A DNA stretch of 64,000 nt from NCBI GenBank assembly GCA_963662155.1, contig OY759265.1, positions 15,853,396-15,917,395 of the forward strand, in the 5' to 3' direction. The notes under the pieces were generated by a model. That model ran no database searches and had not been told where the DNA came from. It saw only the letters and a program-made list of their open reading frames with translations. The stretch is from Lamellibrachia columna. Lineage: Eukaryota > Annelida > Polychaeta > Sabellida > Siboglinidae. The position numbers and the translations under genes were made by a program. Below are positions 38,413 through 64,000 of the stretch, piece after piece (position 1 is the stretch's first letter; the number at the start of each line of letters is the position of its first letter).

Positions 38413-39560
38413 CGCTACATTGCAAGAATCAACACGTATGTAACATAACTAGTCACATGCTATGTTGAATAACTGTGATATCGGTTGGCGCATTGATCGT
38501 TTCAACCGTTTCATGCAAAGATATAATCAATGTTTAATATAATATGGATCTATAGTCTCTGCAGTCCGCAGTGACTATTGTCCGTGCAATAAAAAGAACC
38601 CAATTACTGTAGTAGACACAGTGCTCGAGTAGCTCGTCGGCGTTTCTAGAAGTTCGCCTGAGTGTCAGATCTAGAGCGAGCCGTGTGAGCAGTTAGCATG
38701 AGATTGCAGACTTATCCTGCTCTGGATTTGATGCTTGACAACCGGTAAATATACATACATATTGTTAGTTTGTATGTTATTCGCGATACTTGTATTGGTA
38801 TGAACTCTGAGAGGGTAGAATACGGGTGTCATGGCACGTTGACAGCGAGTGTAGTGCATACGTATTGATTGATCGGTTGTGAGGTCTTAGGCTAGATAAA
38901 ATCGTATGTGTGAGCTAGGGACGTGCAGAAACATATCGTTGTTTAGAACGGTGCTTGGAAACCACGTGTATTGCCTGGGATGTCTCCACTTATGTGTGGA
39001 GATATTGACTCCACAAACGGCGGCAGTTCTGTACGCCATAGAGGTAACACCGACAACAATTTACTGACCCCCTCAGGGAACATGACACTTTATCTCAAAG
39101 AATTAGTAAATCGACTAATCGGCATTTTGCAAACGCACAACACGAAGAGCTATGCCAAGAACAATAATAGAAGTCAAGCCGTCACAAAAAACTCTTGTAA
39201 AACAACAATAATGTAAAACAACACTCCAAATACTTCAGTGCATACTTTGTGTAGTAATATCTCTCTGGTTAAAGTGGGGAACTCGGGCCTGCCTGACGCC
39301 TTCTAGCTGAAGATCGTCCGGTGTTAAAATGCTACATTGTTCTCTTCCTAAAACTAAATCGTCACAGACGAACTCGTATAATCACCCGTCTTGATCACGT
39401 TAATTATATCGTCACACATTTATTGAGCGATTCCGATTCTTTCATACTTGTTAGTGGTAGTAGAACAGCAACCAGCGCTGTTCAATACAACTTGTACGTA
39501 ATCATTATCTAGCAACGGCCTTGCGACGTGAGCTGTCAAACTGATTCTAGGACACACGGT
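37955..39560 (+). repeat. Diverged second unit of the tandem (copy of 32.74-34.95 kb)
   Basis: Landmarks CGATGCCTCTGT, GTCGGTAGCAGCCACCA, CTAGAAGTTCGC and GATCGTCCGGTGTTAAAAT occur in the same order as in copy A, with clearly more substitutions. It contains an exon-1-like sequence at 38,187-38,228 that is stopped at codon 3, and an (AT)n tract at 38,325-38,412. Confidence 0.85.
38325..38412. repeat. (AT)n microsatellite
   Basis: Pure AT with one GT, inside the diverged unit. Confidence 0.95.
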
Positions 39561-41625
39561 TTTGCTCATTGAACTGAGAGGGTACAAAACATCATGGGTT
39601 CGGGCAAGGGTGGATCTGTTTTAGTAAGTAACATAGAGAGGGATGGTACAACTGCCATAGTTAGGAAATACAGGCAATTAGTCAGAACACTAAAGCAGAC
39701 GCTGGTCGAGCAGGTAATTCTATCATGGATTTTATCAGTAATAGGAAGGAGGGGTCTGATATATCGAAATTACCGGGGGATGGCAATTAACATGCTAGTC
39801 CAGAAGCTATGTGGGGAAGAGGAAGTTGGATTTGTGGGGAAGTTTTGTTGGATGGGCTGATATGTACATGAGGGATGGGCTTCATCTAAATGGAAAGGGG
39901 GCAACAGTATTTGCGGATGGACTCTCGGCAGCAGTAGATAGCGGCATGGGTAGGTGCCTCAAGCAGAACAAGAGGTCACTTGAATACACAAACAATAACA
40001 AAATGTCCGGAAAACATTTCTGAAGCTAGTTATACAATTATAATTGGTATAACCGAAGCATGGGCCATCATAGACATAACATATGCTGAATTAGGATTGA
40101 CAGGATACTTAATGTTTAGGAGAGATCGAATATGAAGAAGGGGGGTATTTTATATGTTAAAGAATCTATTCAGGCATATAAAATCAAATCAGAAAGGGAA
40201 GCAGATTGCGATGAAGCTGTTTGGTGGAAAATAGTTTCAGGAAATTCAACATTAACTATTTGATTAGTTTACCGAAGTCCAAACATAAGCGAAGAGGATA
40301 ACATAAAAATACAAAACGTTATAAAGGAAGTGAGTAAAGGGGAATGTATCATAATGGGAAACCACAGTCCACATACAATGGACATTTCTAGAGAGTACAG
40401 GGGGTGAGGACCAACAATTTCTTTTTTTAATTCAGCATAGCTTCCCTACTCAGCACGTGCTAGAACAACCAGGGTATTAGATATAGGTTTGTTTTTTGTT
40501 TCAGGACGCTAAATTTTAATATCTAAAGGCAGTTAATTGTAACTCCAGAAATTGTAGCTAAGAAAATCAAGGCAATGAAGGAAAATAAATCATCGGGAGT
40601 TGGTGGAATTCCTCCTAAACTAATAATGGAAACAGTAGAACAAACCAGTACACCACTTGCAAGAGTGTTCAACTTGTCATTAAAAGAGGGAGTGGTTCCT
40701 TTTGAATGGAAAAAGCAAACATCACACCATTATTTAAAAAGGGTTTGAGAAATAAATCACATAATTACAGACCAGTGAGTTTAACATCATTGATTTGTAA
40801 ATTATTAGAAAGGTTAATTAAAGACCATATGGTGGACTTCGTTGTTAGGCATACATTTTTATATCCATCGCAACATGGATTCCTAAAAGCGAGGTCATGC
40901 TTAATAAATATGTTATGTTTTTTGGAAGAAATCAGTGGCTAGACGAGGGATCACCAATGATTTTCAGAAAGCTTTTGACATAGTGCCACATAAAAGATTA
41001 GTACTTAAATTAAAAGCGCATGGTATAATTGACTGGATAGAACAATGGCTGATTGACAGAAGACAGCGTGTTGTAGTAGATGGAGAGGTTTCAAATTGGA
41101 AATCAGTTGTGAGTGGGGTACCACAAGGATCAGTATTAGGACTTCTGTTATTCTTAATATATATGTCAGTGACTTGGACGACAAAATAGCAAGCAACATA
41201 CTGAAATTTGGGGACACAAAAGTGTTTAGAAAAGTTAACACTGATAAACAACCTTTACAAAAGCTTTTAAGATATTGAATGGGCATGAAGATATTGATAA
41301 AAATAATTATGTTATTCTCACTCAAGAAAGATAGTAGAGATAGTAGAACTAGAAAACATGAGGTAACACTAGATCAGTGTAGATTTGATATCAGGAAGCA
41401 CTCCTTCTCACAGAGGACAATACATGAATATAACACATTGTCCACGGATTGTATAACTGCTAGCAGCTTGAATATGTTTAAAAACAAGGTTGAGACATAT
41501 CTCAGGAGGGTGTGTAACACGTAGACGAATATTGTTGGATTCTCGATAAGCCAATGGCTTCCTTGTCCACCTGCCATCTGGGCATTTCGCTTGGTTGGCA
41601 AATCTTGTTAAATCTTGGTAAATCA
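39560..41625 (+). mobile_element. CR1-like LINE with SGNH-esterase-like ORF1 remnant, endonuclease, RT and 3' tail
   Basis: From 5' to 3': 39,594-40,023 encodes an ORF1 remnant with SNIERDGTTAIVRKYRQLV and MYMRDGLHLNGKGA, in which DGLHL fits the Asp-x-x-His block of SGNH esterases known from CR1 ORF1. About 40,130-40,500 encodes the APE endonuclease (GGILYVKESIQAYK, LVYRSPNISEEDN). 40,690-41,280 encodes RT (NYRPVSLTSLICKLLERL, FQKAFDIVPHKRL, VSGVPQGSVLG). 41,290-41,520 is the C-terminus (RKHSFSQRTIHEYNTL). The 3' tail has CTTGTTAAATCTTGGTAAAT. Frameshifts and stops make it inactive. Confidence 0.85.
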
Positions 41626-41639
41626 AAGTATCTATTCTT

Positions 41640-42045
41640 GTTATAAACATGGTTTCTTCTTATGCAATTATTCCGAAGAAAATCAATACAGCTCAATATA
41701 TTTTAAAACTACATTATGCAGTCACATTTTATGTAGATAATTATTATATTGATAACTATTACATGCATTTATTTATATATTTGAAAAGTAGTTTGTAGCT
41801 GTGTTTGTTTTTCTGTTTATATATATATATATATATCTGTCTGTCTGTATGACGGTATGTATATAAGTATGTCTGCCTATATGTTCCCTCAACTATTGTA
41901 GCGTGCTCGGGAGCAAAAGGAGACGGTTCGTACAATTGACTTAGATTATGTAACTCGGAACAATATGACGTCCAATGCCTGTTTCCTACGATTGTTCCTA
42001 GCTACGTGATCCACGTTAGACGTTCACATGAGTTTTAGTACATGA
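41640..42045. other. Spacer upstream of the KY-like gene
   Basis: AT-rich, with a short (AT)n at 41,818-41,836. No gene seen. Confidence 0.5.
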
Positions 42046-42054
42046 AGTTGTATC

Positions 42055-42162
42055 CATCATTGCCATTGGTATTGCCATTGGTATTGCCATTGGTATTGCC
42101 ATTGGTATTGCCATTGGTATTGCCATTGGTATTGCCATTGGTATTGCCATTGGTATTGCCAT
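42055..42162. repeat. 12-bp tandem repeat, 9 copies, upstream of KY-like exon 1
   Basis: ATTGCCATTGGT repeats nine times without change. It ends 122 bp before the start codon, in the likely promoter or 5' leader. Each unit contains CCATTGG, whose complement CCAATGG contains the CCAAT pentamer; whether any factor binds is unknown. Confidence 0.95.
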
Positions 42163-42283
42163 GCTTGATTTGCAAGGAGTCATACGCTCTTGCAATTGTT
42201 GTTTTCTCAAGCGCAATGCTCTGCAACTTGCCTAGTTACATATAATATATGTACTATGTACTTTTACTTCACCGGTAGACGTC

Positions 42284-56338
<14,055 letters not shown>

Positions 56339-56750
56339 ACTTATTCAAGTTAACACGGAAACTAATGAGCATCATTAATGAATGAGGTTTGTGACTGACA
56401 CCAGTATCCGTTGGAGAATCAGCTTACTTATTATGTAGAACACGAGTGTAAGATTTGAAGATACATGGAACACACATATGACCGATATAGAACACGTATG
56501 ACATCACATGTTATTATTACTAGTTGACGCATCCAACCATTCGTACTGAATGTGATTCCTACCCGATACGATGCATAACCATGACTATTCGTACCCACGA
56601 CGATTCGCACCTTCTATGTCTCGTACCCTAGACGTTTGGTACCTGTAATATTTATTAACGGTTGTAAAGCATTTGCTATTTTTCAATTAGTTAGTTAAAC
56701 GTTCGATGTGTATTAGCTACTCTGGAATGGTACTGTCGTCTTGGGGTACG
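56339..56750. other. 3' flank of the KY-like gene
   Basis: Probably includes the 3' untranslated region. No AATAAA was seen between the stop and the minisatellite. Short degenerate ATTCGTACC-like repeats at 56,535-56,640. Confidence 0.5.
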
Positions 56751-56751
56751 A

Positions 56752-57755
56752 TGAGTTTGTGTAAGAATCGTCCCGATACCTATTTTACAATACAAGACGT
56801 ACACTCCACCTACAGTTTGTGTAAGAATCGTCCCAATACCTATTTTACAATACAAGACGTACACTCCACCTACAGTTTGTGTAAGAATCGTCCCAATACC
56901 TATTTTACAATACAAGACGTACACTCCACCTACAGTTTGTGTAAGAATCGTCCCAATACCTATTTTACATTACAAGACGTACACTCCACCTACAGTTTGT
57001 GTAAGAATCGTCCCAATACCTATTTTACAATACAAGACGTACACTCCACCTACAGTTTGTGTAAGAATCGTCCCAATACCTATTTTACAATACAAGACGT
57101 ACACTCCACCTACAGTTTGTGTAAGAATCGTCCCAATACCTATTTTACAATACAAGACGTACACTCCACCTACAGTTTGTGTAAGAATCGTCCCAATACC
57201 TATTTTACATTACAAGACGTACACTCCACCTACAGTTTGTGTAAGAATCGTCCCAATACCTATTTTACAATACAAGACGTACACTCCACCTACAGTTTGT
57301 GTAAGAATCGTCCCAATACCTATTTTACATTACAAGACGTACACTCCACCTACAGTTTGTGTAAGAATCGTCCCAATACCTATTTTACAATACAAGACGT
57401 ACACTCCACCTACAGTTTGTGTAAGAATCGTCCCAATACCTATTTTACAATACAAGACGTACACTCCACCTACAGTTTGTGTAAGAATCGTCCCAATACC
57501 TATTTTACATTACAAGACGTACACTCCACCTACAGTTTGTGTAAGAATCGTCCCAATACCTATTTTACATTGTGTAAGAATCGTCCCAATACCTATTTTA
57601 CATTACAAGACGTACACTCCACCTACAGTTTGTGTAAGAATCGTCCCAATACCTATTTTACATTACAAGACGTACACTCCACCTACAGTTTGTGTAAGAA
57701 TCGTCCCAATACCTATTTTACAATACAAGACGTACACTCCACCTACAGTTTGCGT
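56752..57755. repeat. 60-bp minisatellite, about 16.5 copies, highly uniform
   Basis: The unit ACAGTTTGTGTAAGAATCGT + CCCAATACCTATTTTACAAT + ACAAGACGTACACTCCACCT recurs with almost no variation except TTTACAATAC versus TTTACATTAC. One unit (57,541-57,570) is cut short at TTTACAT. Since 60 is a multiple of three, frames stay open through the array. Confidence 0.97.
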
Positions 57756-58058
57756 TTCATAACCAGTGCATAAAGCCGATTTGTAGATCAACAAAGACAA
57801 TTTTCGTTTCAGAGAATCGCTGTCTGTGTAATTGTATTATTTGTTTGGTAAATGATGCGTTGCGTACAACTTGGGCACCAATTGTATTAATTACATTAAA
57901 ACAGTCTAACAACACTTGTGTGTTGTCATTTATCCATGCGGAATATGCCACGTTAACTTCAATAAGCAACCATTACCTTAACATTTGGTGACGTCACACA
58001 AAGATGAAAAAGCATTTTGTAGTCAGCTGGCCTTATTGTAATTACGCTGTTCTACTAC
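57756..58058. other. Spacer between minisatellite and duplication copy B
   Basis: No feature seen. Confidence 0.5.
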
Positions 58059-59511
58059 TATAGACGTTGAATTGGTGCGTTAGACACAACCGAACAATAC
58101 ACGTTGAATTGGTGCGTCAGACACAACCGAACAATAGACGTTGGTCTCCTCGGTGACAAAGATTGTTGTCGGTGCGATGTAGTAAGAAGATCGCAATTAT
58201 CGACACCTCCAGAGTAGTGATAATAATAATGGCAGTATTATTAGTAGTAACAATAATAAGATAATAATAATCGTCATCATACAAAATGTTATTAACAGGC
58301 CTATTATTAATTATGACAAACAGTAAAACAGAAGTTAGACCGTAGGCACCTGGAAACCATGAGACAGGTGTCCACCGCTGATGCATGTAATCCGTTTGAG
58401 ATTTCAGACGAGCTGTGGAGATCAGCGAGCCGGTTGTGGATTCTCATCTGGTAGTGACGCAAGGTGTTGGACCCTTCAACAAATCGTTTTTTACGTGTGG
58501 TGATGCAGTGTTTTGGTGACGTCGATGGCATGGACAGTGGACATGTTTAGTGACATATACATGTTAACAATAACTGTCATATACTTTTCGGTCGGACTGC
58601 TTGACTAGGGAGCCTCTACAAACACCCGTGGCACATTACGTCACAACTATAAGAGTTAATGACGTCTTAGCACAGAAAAGCTTCGAGTTCGCTTATAATA
58701 GATCGTCTTTGTCAAGTTAATTACAACGCTGTTATGATTGCCCGATTGTTATTCCTTCACACTGGGTATTTGAGGTGGAACAGAAATCAATTACAGTCAT
58801 TTCAACAGAAGCGATTACTATCTACCACGGCTAAGTAACATGAGCGGCCAAACAACATTGTTAACGCCCAGCGATGCGTGCAGACAGCCTGGAGAACTGC
58901 CGGCTCGTCCTCGTCAGGTCACAAAGGTGCACCAGCGACCATTATCCGTCGACTGTTCGTTCACATACCGGTCCTGCAGTTACATTCATTTAGTAATTTA
59001 TTCGAGTTGTCTTTCGTGACATTCCGTTAACGTATATATTGTTTGTGTACCCCTATGACAAAGTAAACGTGCGAAACGCGAGTTAGTTCACTCTCAATTG
59101 TATTTCGCAAAGTTCGCTTTTTCGTAAAGTTGTTGCACAATACGACCTTATATGAGTTAATTAATGTAAAGAGGAAGTAATAATTTTGGTCGTATTTTCC
59201 CACCTAATGATTGGCTGCAAACACGAATGACTTAATGCCATGTTCGTGTCCATAATGAAATTAACTTACTGTTATCAGCAGGATATATCGATGCCTCTGT
59301 GACGCCGACAAATAGTATTGTCGGTAGCAGCCACCAAACCGACCAGGGCATAGGAATAAACAATGCTACACAGTATGTGTCACCAGTCTTAGCATGAATT
59401 AGTACTGACCGTGATCTTTGTAACACACAGCGACACAATTTAGTCGTGCTTATAACATAGATGCTAAGTTCTTATTATGTACTGTATTCTATATTTTCAC
59501 TGCTCGGCATC

Positions 59512-59551
59512 ATGGCTTGGTACAGTTGGAACTGGTGTTTCGCCGCAACAA
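59512..59551 (+). pseudogene. KY-like exon-1-related sequence in copy B
   Basis: Same as 32,961-33,002 but with a 2-bp deletion (GTGT to GT) that breaks the 14-codon frame. Confidence 0.55.
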
Positions 59552-60234
59552 TAACTACCTACTTTGACATATACATATGCTGAAACATGATAATACTTAT
59601 TGTTTCTGTCCCTTGTCCCTGTCCTATACAGTAACTCGGTATATACACTGACATATTTAAACAAAGAGGATCTAACACTACACTCAATTGCAAAACCCGT
59701 ACAAGTAATCATAAACAGTTAAAACGAATTACAAACGAACAACAATGGCAGCTGTTGCAAAAATTGTTCAAATGACAATGGCTAATCACTACATTGCAAG
59801 AACGAATACTTGTATAACATAACTAGTCACATGCTATGTTGAATAGCTGTGAGATTGGTTGGCGTATTGATAGTTTCCACCGTGTTATGCAAAGGCATAG
59901 TCAATGTTTAAGATAAGAAGGATCCATAGTCGCTGCAGTCCGCAGTAACTATTGTCCGTGCGATAAAAAGAACCCAGTTACTGTTATAGACACAATGATC
60001 ATTTAGCTCGTCGGCATTTCTAGAAGTTCGCAATTCGCATGATCTAGTGCGAGCCGTGTGAGCAGTGACTCGTTGCAGCCTCGTCCTGCTCTGGATTTGA
60101 TGGTCGACAACACGTAAATATACCTTTGTTGTTGTTGTTGTTGTTGTTGTTGTGTTTTTAAATCATGTGTTTACGTCGGACAAGCTTTTTGTGAAGCCAC
60201 AAATAACGCTTTTTCGTCTTGACATCATACAGTT

Positions 60235-60545
60235 GTGTGGCGTGGTAGTTCGGCGGTTAGACCACAGGACTGCCAATCGAGAGAGCCGCGGTTCTAGTCC
60301 ACCTACTGCTGTTTCGAATCTTGTGCAATTTCGTTCACCACATTTTTGTGTCTTTCAGAAGAGACACTGAAAGCCGGTGGTCCCTTCCACCTGGTGTCTA
60401 TGCCAGGGGAAATAAAATATCACACACGGGGTATATGTGTAGCCTGGTGTGACTCTATCTCTCAACCACATGAGTCACGACAGAAGCGTCCATGACGCGG
60501 CTCAGTTATTTCTGCCATACACTTATGATGAGGACACGATTGGAT
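60235..60545 (+). repeat. tRNA-derived SINE, copy B
   Basis: Same SINE as at 33.67 kb with A and B boxes, and about 20 bp more of its middle (GAAAGCCGGTGGTCCCTTCC), so copy B is the less deleted version. Confidence 0.75.
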
Positions 60546-63299
60546 AAAACTGACTTAAAAATATATGATTAATACTTTATTCTGTATTTGTTGTTAGTAA
60601 CTATGGCATTGTTAGAAAAATATTTTAAATTGCAACGCACGCATTCTTACTCAATATTCCGTTTTTGAGTTGTTACATAAATACGCACTACAGTATTATA
60701 TTGATATTGTTAGTGCATATATTATTATCATTATTTGTCTTGATATTACACGTTCTCGTGCAACTCTGAGAGGGTAGGATATGGATGTCACGTTGACAGC
60801 GAGTGCATACTCATTGACTTCGGCTAGATAAAATCGTATATATGAGCTATGGTCGTGCCGAAAAACTTCGTTTCAACCATGGAGAAGAGAAGACGCGACC
60901 AACTGAGCTAAAATATGATCAAGTGTCACTTTTCATGAGGTTCAACACAGAAGTATAGTGTGTGTATTGCCAGGGACGTTTATGCTTATGTGTGGAAATA
61001 TTGTCTCCACAAACGGCGGCGGTTCTGTACGCCATAGACGTACACCGACTACAATTTGCTGATACGTTCAGAAAGAGGAGCAGGGCTCGTTATCTCAAAG
61101 AATTAGTAAATCGTCTCTGCATTTTGTAAACCTACAACACGAAGAGCTGTGCCAAGAACCACAGCATAAGTCAAACCGTCACAAACAACTTATGTAAAAA
61201 AACGATAATGTAAAATAACGCACCAAACACTTCAGTGCATACTTTGCCTGGTTAAAGTGAGGAACTCAGACCCGCCTGACGCCTTCTCGCAGAAGATCGT
61301 CCGGTGTTAAAATATTACATAATTGTTTTTATAAAACTTAATCGTCAAAGGAAAACTCCTATAATCTCCCGTCTTGGTCACGTTAACTACATCATTACAC
61401 ATTTATTGAGCGATTCCGATTACTTCATACTCGTTAGTGGTGGTGGAACAGCGACCAACGGTGTTCAATACAACATGTACGTAATCATTATCTAGCAACG
61501 GCCTTGCGACGTGAGCTGTCAAACTGATTCAAGGACAGATTCAACAGTCTTGCTCATTTTCATTCAAAAGATAGGGTTAGTTGATTCCCCATCAATATCT
61601 CTAGTTTGCGCTTGCAAGCTGTTATGACGAGTAAACTTTCAGCTGCTTACATATAATAAAAAGCCGACTCATCATATGTCTGAGAAATCCAGTCGTGGTC
61701 GTATTTTAATGTGAACTGTGAACCCCTGGATAAAATGGCCCCAGACAGTCTCCCCAAAAGCTCGCTAGGACAATGTCCCCCGAACACTATCCCCGTTCAA
61801 AAACAAGAATAACACAACAGTCAACAATAAAATAACATTTATATTTATTATAGTATGTATTCTTTTTAAATGGGTAACGGGTAGGTTCAGAAAATCAAAG
61901 AAGAAGGAATTGTGAGGGAATTTATGTCTCAATGTATAATAGTAATAATAATATTAATAGTAATAATGATGATAGTAGTAGTAATATAAATAATAATATA
62001 ATAATAATAACACATAATAATAATAATAACAATGTCATAATAATATTAACAATGATAGTAATAATGATAATAATAATAATACTAATAATCATCATCATAC
62101 AAAATATTATTAACAGCCCTATTATTAAACATAACAAACAGTAGCCAGAACCGCATTTATACAATGTTGGTGGTTATACGGTAATTGCGATTGCTGTTAG
62201 AACGCTCTGGTGCTCCTACTGTCGACACACAGTACTCGGTCGCAAGCAGTGGCGTATCGAAGATCTCGCAATGGGAAGTCAAAGGTCTAATAGCCAAGTC
62301 ACCCATTAATCTACCGTGCTGCCATGTGGTGGCGCAACAAGTTACATACGGAAAAAAATTAACATTTCAGCCAAAATGGGGGTCATGACCCAATATCTCC
62401 CCCCAAATACGCCACTGGTTACGTGAATTTCGGTTATATAAAATCGTATACCAGAGCTAAGCCAAATGCAAAACTACGATGTAGCCAATGAGACATAGAT
62501 AAATGGAAATAGAACATGACCTGATATTTTGAAGGCAAAAACTACTGGGTTTTTTCTTGTGATATAACACAGAACTTAAACCAGGGGCGCTTGGAAAGCA
62601 TGAGACAGGTGTCCATCGCTGATGCACCTAATCTGCTTAGAAGTCTCAGTTGAGTTGTACAGATCAGCGAGCCGGTTGTGGATTCTCATCTGGTAACGAC
62701 ACTACGTTTTGGACCCTTCAGCGCACCAGTTCTTACGTGTGATGCAGTGTTTTGTTGACGCCGGCGGCATGGAGACTGGACTTGTTTGGGGACTTATTCA
62801 TACTGACATAATTTATAATTTACTGTTCGGTCGGACTGCTTGACTCGGGTGCCTTTACAAATAGCCGTGGCACACTACGTCACGAACATCGCTACAAACG
62901 AATTAACAAGTTCGCGAATAATAAACCGTCTTTGTCAAGTTAAATATATCGTCACATTATTATTATTGTGCGATTGCTATACCTTCACACTTGGTATTTG
63001 AGGTGGAACAGAGATCAATTACAGTCATTTCAACAGAAGCAATTACTATCTACCACGGCTAAGTAACATGAGCGGCCGAACAACATTGTTAACGCCCAGC
63101 GATGCGTACAGACGGCCTGGAGAATTGCCGTCTCGTTCTCGTCAGGTCACGAATTTGAACTAGTGACCATTATCTGTCGACTGTTTGTTCCCTTACCCGT
63201 CCTGCAGTTACAGTCATTTAGCTATTTATTCGATATGTCTTTCTTGAACATTCCGTTAACATATAGATTGTTAATTCCGTTAACATATAGATTGCAAGA

Positions 63300-64000
63300 G
63301 TGTTCTATTTGTCATTAAAAGAGGGAGTTATTCCTTTTGAATGGCAAGAAGAAACATCATACCATTATTTAAAAAGGGTTCGAGAAATAAGTCAGAGAAT
63401 TACAGACCAGTGAGTTTAACGTCAGTAATTTGTAAATTATTACAAAGATTAATTAAAGACCATATGGTGGACTTCCTTGTTAGGCAAAAATTATTAAATT
63501 TATCTCAACATGGATTCCTAAAAGCGAGGTCATGGTTAACGAATATGTTATGTTTTTTGGAAGAAATCACTAAGCGGTTAGTCGAGGGATCGCCAATAGA
63601 TATTTGACAAGATTTAACAAGATTGCCATTCAAGACAAAGGCCCAGACGGCAAGTGGACAAGGAAGCCTTTGGTTTATCGAGAGTTCAATAGTCTTAGTC
63701 TACGTGTAACCCGCCCTCCTGAGATATGTGCCAATCTTGTTTTTTAAACATATTCACGCTGCTAGCAGTTACACAATCTGTAAATATTTTCATACCCAAT
63801 CAATGTCTTAGAAAAACTTCAGTTTGATATCCTCTTAACTGCCTTGTCTCTAGGATTATTAAACCACATTCTTTCAGTCGTTCTTCACAACTAAGTTCTC
63901 TCAGTTCTGGAATCATGTTAGTTGCTCTCGTCTGTATTCTTTCAAGCGTATCTATATGCTTCTTACGACATGGTCTCCAAGTTTGTATACAATACTCTAA
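63300..64000. mobile_element. CR1 fragments of copy B (plus RT then inverted 3' segment)
   Basis: 63,300-63,610 repeats the plus-strand RT piece (FKKGSRNKSENYRPV) and 63,606-64,000 the inverted 3' segment, as at 36.7-37.4 kb. The window ends inside the inverted segment. Confidence 0.88.

Larger units (their letters stand above)
58060..64000 (+). repeat. Segmental duplication, copy B (runs off the window)
   Basis: Direct repeat of 31,450-37,404, offset about 26.5-26.6 kb, with the same tandem units, SINE (60,235-60,545), AAT tract and nested CR1 with its inverted segment. The shared CR1 break points show that the duplication came after the LINE insertions. It continues past the right edge. 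Confidence 0.92.

Noticed and set aside
56706..57773. 355-residue plus-strand open frame of 20-residue repeats
   Set aside because: Product of the 60-bp minisatellite; the opposite strand is open too, and there is no domain or splice support.

Overview
This is eukaryotic nuclear DNA from an animal. The genes are split by GT-AG introns. The mobile DNA is of metazoan types: CR1, L2 and RTE-like LINEs, a tRNA-derived SINE, a pogo-like DNA transposon and a Ty3/gypsy remnant. Mini- and microsatellites are very abundant. The gene content (a clan-2 P450 and a long kyphoscoliosis-peptidase/hillarin-like protein) and the repeat style suggest a marine invertebrate, perhaps a lophotrochozoan. The species cannot be fixed from the sequence alone. 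No bacterial features, CRISPR arrays or canonical rRNA/tRNA genes were seen.

Layout: (1) 1-9.3 kb is mobile DNA: a broken pogo-like transposon (1.13-3.32 kb), an L2-type LINE on the minus strand (3.6-4.8 kb) and a terminal-inverted-repeat element (5.15-6.05 kb). A short exon encoding a signal peptide starts at 4,994 on the minus strand. (2) 9.4-23.1 kb is a minus-strand CYP2-like cytochrome P450. Seven exons join in perfect phase, one through a GC-AG intron. The exon carrying the haem-ligand cysteine was not found. Its introns hold several minisatellites, including one that appears to have grown out of a splice-acceptor tract. (3) 23.2-31 kb is mostly tandem repeats plus one orphan exon candidate (24.83-25.02 kb). 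An inverted, decayed copy of an exon of the next gene lies at 30.8 kb. (4) 31.4-41.6 kb is a complex duplicated block with CR1 LINEs; one of these keeps an SGNH-esterase-like motif upstream of its endonuclease and reverse transcriptase. (5) 42.28-56.34 kb is a complete plus-strand KY/hillarin-like gene of ten exons and about 1,080 residues. Its transglutaminase-like core lacks the usual Cys and His, and its C-terminus is helical and acidic. (6) 56.75-57.76 kb is a very uniform 60-bp minisatellite. (7) 58.06-64.0 kb is a second, nearly identical copy of the 31.45-37.40 kb block.

The most notable point is the KY-like locus as a whole. The gene sits between direct repeats of at least 5.9 kb. The repeat units contain sequences related to the gene's first coding exon (one keeps the 14-codon frame), and an inverted pseudo-copy of exon 8 lies next to the upstream block. 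This suggests repeated partial duplication around the gene. The gene also needs three single-base corrections, all in the same direction, to read through. That looks more like base-calling deletions than decay, because every splice phase fits once they are allowed for.
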